A stretch of DNA of 64,000 nt from NCBI GenBank assembly GCA_947625255.1, contig CANQNT010000004.1, forward strand, positions 86,631-150,630, given 5' to 3'. Below the pieces are notes generated by a model. The model saw only the letters and a program-made list of their open reading frames with translations, made no database searches and was not told where the DNA came from. Both the position numbers and the translations under genes were made by a program. This DNA is from an uncultured Acetatifactor sp. (GTDB taxonomy: Bacteria > Bacillota > Clostridia > Lachnospirales > Lachnospiraceae). Positions 35,541-43,943 of this stretch are shown in pieces (positions within the stretch are counted from its first letter, which is position 1; each line of letters begins with the position of its first letter).

Positions 35541-37289
35541 TTAGTTGGCATCTGACCAAGCCTGTGCATCCGCAATAACATCTTCTCCACCCAGCGCATA
35601 CCATGTCTCCAGGAAAGAATCATAGCTGTCAACCGGATCTCCGGTAATGATCTTGACGATTGTTTCGACGGTAAGTTTCTTCAGGGTCGCCGCATTTTCC
35701 GCCATGGCGTCCGTAGGAAACGAATTATAGGCCGAGAGTTTGAATGCATCATTTGCAATCATCTTATCGATTGTGGCATAAGATCCCTGCGGATCACCAA
35801 ATACGGTGTAATAGGAAATACCGGCGGAAAATATGGGATCCTCCACATCAAACTCTCCCGAGTTATACATATCCAGGAAGCCTTTCATATTGTTGTAGTC
35901 ACCCAATTGCTCCGTATTCAATTCACTGGTATCCCCTGACAAAAGCGCTGCCGACTCTTTCCTGTAATTGTCCAGATTCTTTAACGGTGCCAGAGTTACG
36001 GTATAAGAAGCCTTATTCCCAGTGGATCCCCCGGCAGAACCATAGTATTTGATAAATTCTTCATCGTTTTCAGGATAGCAAAGCTTCTGGACGCTCAGAT
36101 TGATAAGCTTGATCAGAGCTTCGGGATGCTCACACTTACTGCTGACACAAAATACATGCGTCAGGGAAGAGGACAGGAATATTTCAGTCTGATCCTGACC
36201 CAGACCGGTAGGAACCGGTGCGGCGATCATATGCGCCTTAGGATCCGCTTTCACCGCGTTGCTGGCAGGCACCATCGCCGCCCACATAGGGCCAAACCAG
36301 ATACCGCATCTCCCGGCGCCAGTCTCCTCAAATATGCTGTTGCTATCCATGGTAATGAAATTCTTTGCCAGAGAGCCGTCGTTATACATATCCTGAAGCA
36401 GCTGCAGGCCGGCTTTCATCCCCTCCGCGTTGGTTCCGCCCCAGGTCACCTTGCCGTTTTCATCTTCAATGAACGCCAGACCATCCTTTCCCGGATATGC
36501 ATTGTATGCCGCAAAGATAGCGCTGGCATCCCCGCCGCCGTTTACCAATATGTCTACGCCGTCAAGGCCGAGACCGTATGTGTCATCCACGCCATTCTGG
36601 TCCGGATCATCATAGGTAAATGCGTGTGCCACTTCTTTCAGTTCTTCCATGGTCTTCGGAACCTCGAGACCCAGATTTTCCAGCCAGTCAGCCCTGATAA
36701 ACATCATGGGGATGGAATCATAGCTGTTTTCCATCATCGGGATTCCGTACAATCTGCCGTCAACCATACAGTTCTGCAAGGATAAGCCGCTGTCCGCATC
36801 CAAGTACTCTTTCAAATAATCCGTGGCATATTCCTCGAACACGTCCGTGATATCCGCGATCACACCTGTCTGGGCATAGTTGATGAAATCGCTGGGAGAA
36901 GCGGTAATGATGTCGGGATAATTGCCGGACATGATCGCCGTTGCCATTTTGGTATCAGCCTGCGAACTGTCAACCTCATATAAGATTTCCGGTATGATGT
37001 TGTGCTCACGATACAGATTCACCCAATTGTTATTTTCCGCGCTGTCTCCTTCTGCCCACTCAAAGTCCGCCGCATAGGATAGGCCTACCTTAATAGTAAC
37101 CGGTTCACTGAAGCCGTAATCATCTTTTTCTTCCTCCGCGTCAGGCGCCTGGGCCTCAGATGAACTTTCAGTTGATGGATTTGCCGCAGTTCCTTCACTG
37201 CCTTTGTTTTCCGCGGGTTTTTCTCCGCATGCCGCCAGACCGCTCACCATAACGGCCGCCAGCAATAATGCTAATGCTCGTCTTTTCAT
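35541..37289 (-). CDS. Extracellular sugar-binding lipoprotein (LplA-like)
   Basis: The protein has about 582 residues from ATG 37289 (GGGAGG upstream). A lipoprotein signal ends VSGLAAC, with Cys about 21 residues in, followed by a Ser/Glu-rich linker. The mature part has the pattern of large family 1 solute-binding proteins of the LplA type: NYPDIITASP, a MENSYDSIPMMFIRADWL region that lines the sugar cleft, and FGPMWAAM. It would capture an oligosaccharide, likely a rhamnose-containing one given the operon, for the LplBC permeases. The YesMN-like regulators are encoded upstream on the same strand. Confidence 0.93.
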   Translation of the reverse strand: MKRRALALLLAAVMVSGLAACGEKPAENKGSEGTAANPSTESSSEAQAPDAEEEKDDYGFSEPVTIKVGLSYAADFEWAEGDSAENNNWVNLYREHNIIPEILYEVDSSQADTKMATAIMSGNYPDIITASPSDFINYAQTGVIADITDVFEEYATDYLKEYLDADSGLSLQNCMVDGRLYGIPMMENSYDSIPMMFIRADWLENLGLEVPKTMEELKEVAHAFTYDDPDQNGVDDTYGLGLDGVDILVNGGGDASAIFAAYNAYPGKDGLAFIEDENGKVTWGGTNAEGMKAGLQLLQDMYNDGSLAKNFITMDSNSIFEETGAGRCGIWFGPMWAAMVPASNAVKADPKAHMIAAPVPTGLGQDQTEIFLSSSLTHVFCVSSKCEHPEALIKLINLSVQKLCYPENDEEFIKYYGSAGGSTGNKASYTVTLAPLKNLDNYRKESAALLSGDTSELNTEQLGDYNNMKGFLDMYNSGEFDVEDPIFSAGISYYTVFGDPQGSYATIDKMIANDAFKLSAYNSFPTDAMAENAATLKKLTVETIVKIITGDPVDSYDSFLETWYALGGEDVIADAQAWSDAN

Positions 37290-37317
37290 TGGTATCCTCC
37301 CTTCTTTTGATAATATC

Positions 37318-37346
37318 ATTTTAATCTCAGGAATACTTTCTTCCAA
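37318..37346 (-). promoter_or_regulatory. Promoter of the LplABC-GH106 operon
   Basis: On the minus strand TTGGAA (37346-37341), a 17-base spacer and TAAAAT (37323-37318) precede the binding-protein ATG by about 29 bases. It lies in the short gap after the response-regulator gene, whose product is the obvious candidate activator. Confidence 0.6.
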
Positions 37347-37385
37347 TGTACACGTTTTTACTTTTGTAACCACACTTTACTTGTT

Positions 37386-39035
37386 TCAGGAACGTTCCTT
37401 CCTGCTGATTTCGCGATATTCCACCGGTGAAATTCCATAAAAGCTTCTAAATGCCCTGGCAAAAGAATGGGGCGATAAATACCCGGATTTCTCAGCGATC
37501 TCCTGGATTTTATCATTTGTGCTTTTCAATAATAACGCGGCGGATTTCATCCTTTTCTGATAAATAAAGTCTGTCAGCGTGACATCATACACCTGCTTGA
37601 ACAGCCTTGACAGATAACTGGCGTTAAAACCCCCTATATCCGCCAGCTTTGTAAGAGAAAGCTCCTGATCCAGATGTTCCTCTATATATCCACAGATCCT
37701 CTCCAACGCCCTTTCTGACAAATCCTTTTCGTGACTGCCCAAAAGTCTAAAAATCGCGGTCGACACGTCATATAAATACTGCAGCGCTTCATTCCAGGAC
37801 AAATGCTCGTTGACATTGGTCAGCTTGTATAGTCCCACATGAAAAGCAATTTGTTCATATAATTGATTTTCATTAATAAACTGCAGCAGCAATACGGACA
37901 CGCTGTAATACAATTCAATCCCGTGCGAATCATGACGGCTTCTGCTCCTCAACAGCTCCGCACCCACCTCATCCAACAGCTCAAAAAATTCCTGTCGCCG
38001 ATGCAGCTCCAGATATGTCTTCAGCATCGGAATCTTTGCCATGGCTTTTCCCGGAAGTATCTGTTCCCTTTGTGCATTCACCGTTTCCACATGGGCGATT
38101 ACATCCTTTTCCCTTCCCAGTCCGCCCACCATGATCTGCTTCATGCGAAAAAACATTGCCGGTATTTCCTGATATCCAATGGGGGTAGATTCAATGACCA
38201 CCGAGAAGCTTCTTCCTCCCAGCCTTTTAAAAAAGGTCTGGGAATACTCTATCGCGCCGCATACCACGGTAAAAAGCCTTGTCATGTTCTGCCGTTCCAA
38301 ATCTTTCGGCTGAACCATCCCCAGACTCCAGTGTTCCTCCACGATACTCATATGAAATCCAACATCCTCCGGCAGGTTTCTTCTGATAATCTGATTGACT
38401 CTTTCCAACAAAGAATATACTTCAACCTGTTGATCAATTTGACCGCCTTCCACATCGATCCTTACCAAAAACAACAGCAATTCCCTATCCATTGCCAGCG
38501 ATATACCGGCTTCCCCCGCCTGCTTAGCCAGCTCGTTCTTACCCGTCAGGGAAAAGTCCCCCTTCAGCAGGCTTCCGATAAATTCTTTTTCCATCCAAAG
38601 CCTTACTTTTTCCATATCCTGCTGACGTTTTTCCCGCAGGGCTTCCTGCTCTATTTCCTTCTGAAGCTCTTCAAACGCTTCCTTAACCGTCTGCATAATA
38701 AATGCATCGTCTTCACTTTTTAATATATATCTGACATCCTTATGCTTTACAACCTGGTACATATCATCGAAATTACGATAACCCGTCAAAAATACAGTTT
38801 TGCACCTGGGCCAGTTTTCCTTGATTTTTTGAAACAACGTGATTCCATCCATTCCAGGCATTTTGATATCTGTCAACACCACATCAAATTTAACCTGATC
38901 CAGCAGTTCCAACGCTTTCCGCGCTGATGAGGCTGTGTACACATCCGTTTCCGGTTTAAAATCGTAGCGAAACATTTCTTCCAGCCATGTCAATATTTCA
39001 TATTCATCATCAACGATCAGAAGATTCCTGTTCAT
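37386..39035 (-). CDS. yesN: Response regulator with AraC-type DNA-binding domain (YesN-like)
   Basis: The protein has about 549 residues from ATG 39035. An N-terminal receiver domain has LLIVDDEYEILTW (acidic pocket), LTDIKMPGMDG with phosphorylatable Asp56, and YILKSED. A long helical middle is followed by a C-terminal AraC/XylS double helix-turn-helix (LTKLADIGGFNASYLSRLFKQ and IQEIAEKSGYLSPHSFARAFR). It is the partner of the kinase encoded upstream, with which it overlaps by 26 bases. By position it should activate the adjacent sugar-importer operon in response to an extracellular sugar. Confidence 0.93.
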   Translation of the reverse strand: MNRNLLIVDDEYEILTWLEEMFRYDFKPETDVYTASSARKALELLDQVKFDVVLTDIKMPGMDGITLFQKIKENWPRCKTVFLTGYRNFDDMYQVVKHKDVRYILKSEDDAFIMQTVKEAFEELQKEIEQEALREKRQQDMEKVRLWMEKEFIGSLLKGDFSLTGKNELAKQAGEAGISLAMDRELLLFLVRIDVEGGQIDQQVEVYSLLERVNQIIRRNLPEDVGFHMSIVEEHWSLGMVQPKDLERQNMTRLFTVVCGAIEYSQTFFKRLGGRSFSVVIESTPIGYQEIPAMFFRMKQIMVGGLGREKDVIAHVETVNAQREQILPGKAMAKIPMLKTYLELHRRQEFFELLDEVGAELLRSRSRHDSHGIELYYSVSVLLLQFINENQLYEQIAFHVGLYKLTNVNEHLSWNEALQYLYDVSTAIFRLLGSHEKDLSERALERICGYIEEHLDQELSLTKLADIGGFNASYLSRLFKQVYDVTLTDFIYQKRMKSAALLLKSTNDKIQEIAEKSGYLSPHSFARAFRSFYGISPVEYREISRKERS

Positions 39036-40764
39036 AGACCTCTTTCCCCTTCCCGATATAGATAGAAACCGCGGTTCCTCCAATAACACTTCTCTGGATA
39101 CGGATGCCGCCCCGTCCATGGAAATAATTTTGCAGGCGCATATGAATGTTATAAATACCCGTTATTTCTCCCTGCTTTTCCTGAGCCAGGGAGCTTGCGA
39201 TTTCCCGCAGCTTTTCATCTGATGTATCTTCCCCGTTGTCCTCCACCCAAATCTGCCATTCATCCAGCGTTTCTTCAAAATGAACCTTGAGCACGCCATC
39301 CACGGCCTTATTTTCCAAACCATACTCGAAAGCATTTTCTAACAGTGGCTGCAGTATTAATCTGGGCACCATAATCCGTTCAAAAGCGGCGGGAATCTCA
39401 TCAAAATCAATATGAATCCGATTGACAAACCGGGCCCCCTGAATGGCAGCGTAGCTTCTCGCATGATCGGTTTCCAATTTGAGCGGTACATAGTCCGCTT
39501 CATTTCTGGTCAAATATTGGAAATAGGTTCCCAAATGCTTTGCCAGCAATTCCGCATTCTCATAATCATGTCGTTTCACTCTTCTGCTCAGCAAAAAAAA
39601 GCTGTTATACAGAAAATGGGGCGCGATCTGCGCCTGAAGCTGCTTCATCTGGGCTCTTTGCGTCAGATTGGTTTGGACATACACCTCATTGATCAATTTT
39701 TCAATCTGATCTTCCATATCATTAAACCCCTGATACAGTTGGTTGAATTCATCCTTACGCTTGTCCTCAATATGTTCTTTCCAGTTTCCGGACTGTACTC
39801 TTCGAAAACCATTCAGCAAACTATTAATGGGCTGGTGCAGCGACACGACAAAATAAACGCCAAGCACAACTGCCAGAATCGTCAACAATCCCAATACCAC
39901 AAATGCCAGATTCCGGAACTGAAGGATCGGCTTCATGACCGACGCCTCCAATTCATACTGCACAAACAGTCCCAGATTCCCATAGCCTCCCACAAATACC
40001 AAATAATCCCTGCCCTGCACGTTCAGCCTTTGCACGCTTTCATATTCCCCGGATTTCTTTTTATTCAACAAGGGCAGTAATTGGCTTCCCACAGCTTCCC
40101 CATTGCTGTGTTCCACCAAAACATCCTCTTTCTCGTTATACCAGAAAGCGCCGCTGTCATCGGAAATATTTACAACGGCCAGATCTTTCATTATTTCATT
40201 TTTCGAAAAATAAATGACAAAGACATGATTCGGAATAGAATCTGACTGTATTCTTGGCACACCCGTTTTTACAATGAAGAAGTTATTGCCATCATAATGA
40301 ATTTGATCGTCCGCATAATTCAGATACCATTTCATCTGTTCCATATCCGCTTCACGCATACTGTTTACCGCGGCAGGAAAAATTTTGTATTCTGTCTTCG
40401 GGAGATACAATACACCGTCCTCCACCAATTTACTGACTCCGGTCACAGTATCAATCCGCTCCTTTACGGACAAAATACAATCCCTTTTTTCATAATCATC
40501 AATATTCATATCAGGCGCAATAATAAATGTTAATTTCCTGTCATTAAAGAAGTCATTTTGTAATTGCCGGACGTGATCCAACTCATTATCAAAGGATTGC
40601 AGATAATATTCCGCCTGTGAATACATCTTTTCATAAGTGATCTTTCTCGCCAGTTCATTTGCCTGATGATACACAAACACAAAAGCCGCCATGGTAGTCA
40701 AAAGCACCACTCCAAATCCCGCCATAAACTTTGTAACGATTGAATTCATCCATTCTCTTTTCAT
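39010..40764 (-). CDS. yesM: Sensor histidine kinase (YesM-like)
   Basis: The 584-residue protein has two membrane helices (about residues 12-34 and 287-309) flanking a roughly 250-residue extracellular sensor, then a HAMP linker, a His_kinase domain with APHFLYNSFFLLSRR (His383) and a HATPase with LENAFEYGLENK and EDNGEDTSDEKL. This is the LytS/YesM-type kinase class that pairs with AraC-type regulators for polysaccharide use. ATG 40764 overlaps the stop of the esterase remnant as ATGA, so the esterase was once the first gene of this operon. Confidence 0.93.
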   Translation of the reverse strand: MKREWMNSIVTKFMAGFGVVLLTTMAAFVFVYHQANELARKITYEKMYSQAEYYLQSFDNELDHVRQLQNDFFNDRKLTFIIAPDMNIDDYEKRDCILSVKERIDTVTGVSKLVEDGVLYLPKTEYKIFPAAVNSMREADMEQMKWYLNYADDQIHYDGNNFFIVKTGVPRIQSDSIPNHVFVIYFSKNEIMKDLAVVNISDDSGAFWYNEKEDVLVEHSNGEAVGSQLLPLLNKKKSGEYESVQRLNVQGRDYLVFVGGYGNLGLFVQYELEASVMKPILQFRNLAFVVLGLLTILAVVLGVYFVVSLHQPINSLLNGFRRVQSGNWKEHIEDKRKDEFNQLYQGFNDMEDQIEKLINEVYVQTNLTQRAQMKQLQAQIAPHFLYNSFFLLSRRVKRHDYENAELLAKHLGTYFQYLTRNEADYVPLKLETDHARSYAAIQGARFVNRIHIDFDEIPAAFERIMVPRLILQPLLENAFEYGLENKAVDGVLKVHFEETLDEWQIWVEDNGEDTSDEKLREIASSLAQEKQGEITGIYNIHMRLQNYFHGRGGIRIQRSVIGGTAVSIYIGKGKEVYEQESSDR

Positions 40765-41347
40765 GAAAATCCCCCAGATTTTTCTCTTTCACCGTATAAT
40801 GTGACATCTCCCCATACGTTCATTAATTCATGATAATCCATCACCTCCGTCCGGCTTTTTTGATCAAAAATACGGACCGAAGAATGATAACCCTTAGAAG
40901 CAGGCCAAATCCCTTGATTGGGTTCCCCCGTCTTTATAAAGCGCACCCATGACATATGTACTTCATGCATCAGTTTCCGCACTACTCCAGGATTTTCCTT
41001 TAAAATCAGTTCATAAAAATCTCCACTTTATTGAAATCAAAGGGAAGATCCAACGCATGAGCACACAGCATTCCCGATTTCTTTGACGATTCCGGAACAT
41101 ATGCAAATCGCTAAACATAAACATCGTTATATTCTTTCTGTGCTTCTGCCACTTGGAAGGGAGAGTACTTGAAACATATAATTCGTGAAGCGAATGAGGC
41201 ATTCTCTGATACCATTAATTCCGGGATTGCCATCATGGCGATCACGGAAATCGCCCCCGCCGATTCCCCGGAAATCGTAATCCTTTGGGGATCTCCGCCA
41301 AAGGCCCTTATTTTCCCACTACTCGTAGAAACCACATAGTTCTCCAT
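40761..41347 (-). pseudogene. Remnant of a type B carboxylesterase
   Basis: Pieces of one type B carboxylesterase lie in different frames. From ATG 41347 (AAGGAG upstream) comes MENYVVSTSSGKIRAF, joined directly to FGGDPQRITISGESAGAISV with the nucleophile-elbow Ser, so a block of more than 100 residues is missing. After a shift come LCAHALDLPFDFNKVEIF (about 41075-41020) and, after another, RKLMHEVHMSWVRFIKTGEPN to the C-terminus. Intact homologues are about 500 residues; about 190 remain. It once probably deacylated the glycan handled by this locus. Confidence 0.85.
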
Positions 41348-41377
41348 TTTGCTCTCCTTACTCAAGCATGCCGACAA

Positions 41378-41632
41378 ACTTTACCTCCATGAATCCGGCA
41401 AATCCAGTGAGCATTCCTTCTACTTTCACTAACAAATTCATTATACCCCTTTCGGCAACCAATATGTGATGTACAATATTTTACTTTGGTAGCTTCTTTT
41501 TACACATTTATCCTACCAGCTTTTTTATCCGACCAGCCATGAAACGATCCAATACGGCTGCCGGACAAGACAAACGTCAGAAAAGACAAGAAAACAACAG
41601 ATGCCGCGTCTTGCGCACCATCTTATGCCAAT
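41378..41632. other. Gene-free AT-rich spacer
   Basis: I see no supported gene here. A TATAAT box reading toward the esterase remnant occurs near 41426-41431 on the minus strand, but no -35 box is at a proper distance. The stretch seems to be the decayed upstream region of the esterase gene. Confidence 0.5.
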
Positions 41633-41682
41633 AAAAAAAGGCAAGGGCCAAATCCTGCCATACAGGGATTTGGCGCTGCCCC
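41633..41682 (-). terminator. Rho-independent terminator after the NTPase gene
   Basis: On the minus strand a stem with GCCAAATCC and GGATTTGGC arms, extended by flanking GGCAG/CTTGCC pairing, is followed by TTTTTTT (41639-41633). The hairpin begins at the NTPase stop codon. It ends the MATE-NTPase transcription unit. Confidence 0.85.
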
Positions 41683-42305
41683 TAAAGATGATCACTGGAA
41701 ATTGTATGAAAGCATTTATGAAAAAACTCCAAAAACCCATCCGTCACCGCCACGCGTTCCAGTACCCGTTCATCCAAATCATAAAAATGCTTTCCCGTTT
41801 TCATATCCACGGAAAAGCTGTCCAATGGAAATCCTTTCCTACGGATGGGACGCGTCTGAGCAGTAATCAAAAAGGGTTCGCTCTCCATACTTTTTTCCAT
41901 CGCTTCATAAACATGGTTTTCATCCATTACCAGGCAAATCGCATTGCGGTAACTCGCCCGCAGGTTCCCATATTTTGCAACCAGTCCGGTATAATGGGCT
42001 ACCATCTCCTCATCGGAAAGATACTTCCCTCCAATCGTCCGCACATGAATCCCCGGTTGTTCCTCCTCTGGCAAACCCTCCAGATAAAGCCCGGAATCGC
42101 AGGAAAACACCGGGGCTTTCAACGCTCTATAATAGGTCAAGGCTTTCTTTCCGGCATTCTCCAACGGTGTATTCCCGTCCTCTACCACTTCCGGCAAAAC
42201 AAAGGAAAACTCGTTCAGACCCACGATCTCCAGGCCTGACGAAGCCAGCCGTTCTTTCATATACAACACCTTCGCCGGATTGTGGGTTCCATAAATCAAC
42301 CGCAT
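41682..42305 (-). CDS. Ham1/RdgB-family non-canonical purine NTP pyrophosphatase
   Basis: This 207-residue protein begins with IYGTHNPAKVLYMKERL, the nucleotide-binding start of ITPases, followed by VEDGNTPLENAGKKALTYY with metal-binding residues and FSCDSGLYLEGL. It should hydrolyse ITP, XTP or dITP to monophosphates to clean the nucleotide pool. The C-terminal segment differs from classical RdgB (no clear SHR motif; VAVTDGFLEFFH instead), so it may be a divergent family member. It follows the MATE gene by 35 bases. Confidence 0.82.
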   Translation of the reverse strand: MRLIYGTHNPAKVLYMKERLASSGLEIVGLNEFSFVLPEVVEDGNTPLENAGKKALTYYRALKAPVFSCDSGLYLEGLPEEEQPGIHVRTIGGKYLSDEEMVAHYTGLVAKYGNLRASYRNAICLVMDENHVYEAMEKSMESEPFLITAQTRPIRRKGFPLDSFSVDMKTGKHFYDLDERVLERVAVTDGFLEFFHKCFHTISSDHL

Positions 42306-42340
42306 ATCTCCATCTCTCCATTTTCAACCGACAGGGAACG

Positions 42341-43720
42341 TCACGCGAAATTCCGCACTTGCCTCCGGTAACTATGTAGGAAATAAATGGTCTCTGCCAG
42401 AGCAGTTATAGACCAGGAAAATACATACAACAAATACAGTGACGTAATTGTGCCGAAATAAGCAAAAACCGTGTACACCCACACCACACGGAATACACAG
42501 GAACCCAAGATCACAATGACAGTAGGCACCAGACTCTTGCCCAGTCCGCGGCTGGCGGCAATGGACGCATCCATAAAGGCCGAAACCGCGTAAGAAAATC
42601 CCATAATGGTCAGCCGATACATCCCCGCCTGGGCCACCGCAGCCTCTGTGGTGAAAATGGCCAGGAATTGTTTTCCAAAGGCCACCAGGGACAATCCCAA
42701 AACCGCCCCAAACCCAAAGGAATAGGCCAGACTGATCAGATAGCTTTTCATGATCCGGTCCTTTTTCCGGGCGCCAAAATTCTGTCCGATAAAGCTGGAT
42801 CCCGCGGTATAAAAAGCCGCCATCACGTCATAGACCAATCCGTCCGCATTGGCGGCAGCGGAGTTGCCCTCCACCATCACGGCATCAAAGGTATTGACAC
42901 CCACCTGAATAAAGGAATTGGCAATCTGGAAAATGGCATATTGAAACGCCGCCGGTATGCTGAGCGAAAGAAGCGTTCCCAGTTTATGCCGGGAAATCCG
43001 AATTGCCGCAAGCCGCAGACCGTACACCTCATTTTTGCAGCGCAGCAAGGCTGCCAATATCAGAACCGCCGACAGATATTGAGAAAGAACGCTGGCCAGA
43101 GCCACGCCCGCTACGTCCATTCGGCAGACAATCACAAAAAACAAATTCAAAAACACGTTCAGGACGCCTGCCGCCGACAGAAAATACAAGGGTTTCCTGG
43201 TATCCCCGATGGCACTGAAAATCGCGTTGCCGAAATTGTAGATTGCCAGCGCCGGCATCCCGCAAAAATAAACTCGAAGATACAGCGCGGCCCCGTCAAT
43301 CAATTCCGCCTTGGTATTTAAAAGCCGCAAAAGCGGTCTGGCAAAAACAATGCCACTTGTCAAAATCAAAATTCCCGCCACAAGACAGACCACCAAAGCC
43401 GTATGTACCGTTTCCTCCAAATCCCTGGCCTGTTTTGCTCCAAAATGACGGGCTACCAACACATTCACACCGCAGCCCATGCCAATTAAGACTCCGGTAA
43501 ACAAGGAAACCAACGTGGTAGTGGACCCAACCGCCCCCAGCGCGACAGAGCCCGCGAAACGACCTACCACCGCAATATCCGACATATTAAACAAAACCTG
43601 TAAAACATTGGAAAGCATAAGCGGAAGACTAAACAGAAAAATTTGCTTCCATAAATTCCCCTGCGTTAAGTCCGCGCTTACCTTTGACCTTTCCATCATT
43701 TCCGTCTTCGCCCCTGCCAT
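42341..43720 (-). CDS. MATE-family multidrug/cation antiporter
   Basis: This 459-residue protein has about twelve membrane segments in two similar halves. It has FSLPLMLSNVLQVLFNMSDIAVVGRFAGSVALGAVG at the N-terminus with the typical N-terminal-half pattern, and the second half starts with LSIPAAFQYAIFQIANSFIQVGVN. This is the MATE export fold, driven by sodium or protons. The length is normal. The start is unclear: ATG 43720 has its AAGAGG rather far upstream, and ATG 43699 or 43696 would also give a complete protein. Its substrate is unknown. Confidence 0.92.
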   Translation of the reverse strand: MAGAKTEMMERSKVSADLTQGNLWKQIFLFSLPLMLSNVLQVLFNMSDIAVVGRFAGSVALGAVGSTTTLVSLFTGVLIGMGCGVNVLVARHFGAKQARDLEETVHTALVVCLVAGILILTSGIVFARPLLRLLNTKAELIDGAALYLRVYFCGMPALAIYNFGNAIFSAIGDTRKPLYFLSAAGVLNVFLNLFFVIVCRMDVAGVALASVLSQYLSAVLILAALLRCKNEVYGLRLAAIRISRHKLGTLLSLSIPAAFQYAIFQIANSFIQVGVNTFDAVMVEGNSAAANADGLVYDVMAAFYTAGSSFIGQNFGARKKDRIMKSYLISLAYSFGFGAVLGLSLVAFGKQFLAIFTTEAAVAQAGMYRLTIMGFSYAVSAFMDASIAASRGLGKSLVPTVIVILGSCVFRVVWVYTVFAYFGTITSLYLLYVFSWSITALAETIYFLHSYRRQVRNFA

Positions 43721-43771
43721 CTCGATCCATGATACCTCTTTTCCTGATATGATAAAGGCTGCCGACTTCTT

Positions 43772-43799
43772 ATTATAAACTTTTTTTCATATTTTACAA
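43772..43799 (-). promoter_or_regulatory. Promoter of the MATE-NTPase unit
   Basis: On the minus strand TTGTAA (43799-43794), a 16-base spacer and TATAAT (43777-43772) stand about 50 bases before the MATE start, in the gap after the debranching-enzyme gene. It suggests the MATE and NTPase genes are not simply the tail of the maltodextrin operon. Confidence 0.6.
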
Positions 43800-43943
43800 T
43801 CTCCGAACGAAAAAATCGATATAGTTTTCGTAAGTCCCCCATCCATGACACGGCAGACAGCAGGAAATCTGCCATACTCCTCCGGAAGTCCCTGCCTAAA
43901 ACGCGGCGAAAGCTTTTTGCAGCCCCGCCCGGCCAAGTTTTTC

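Noticed and set aside
41426..41431. TATAAT box as promoter of the esterase-kinase operon
   Set aside because: No reasonable -35 box lies 16 to 18 bases upstream, so the support is too weak for a promoter call.
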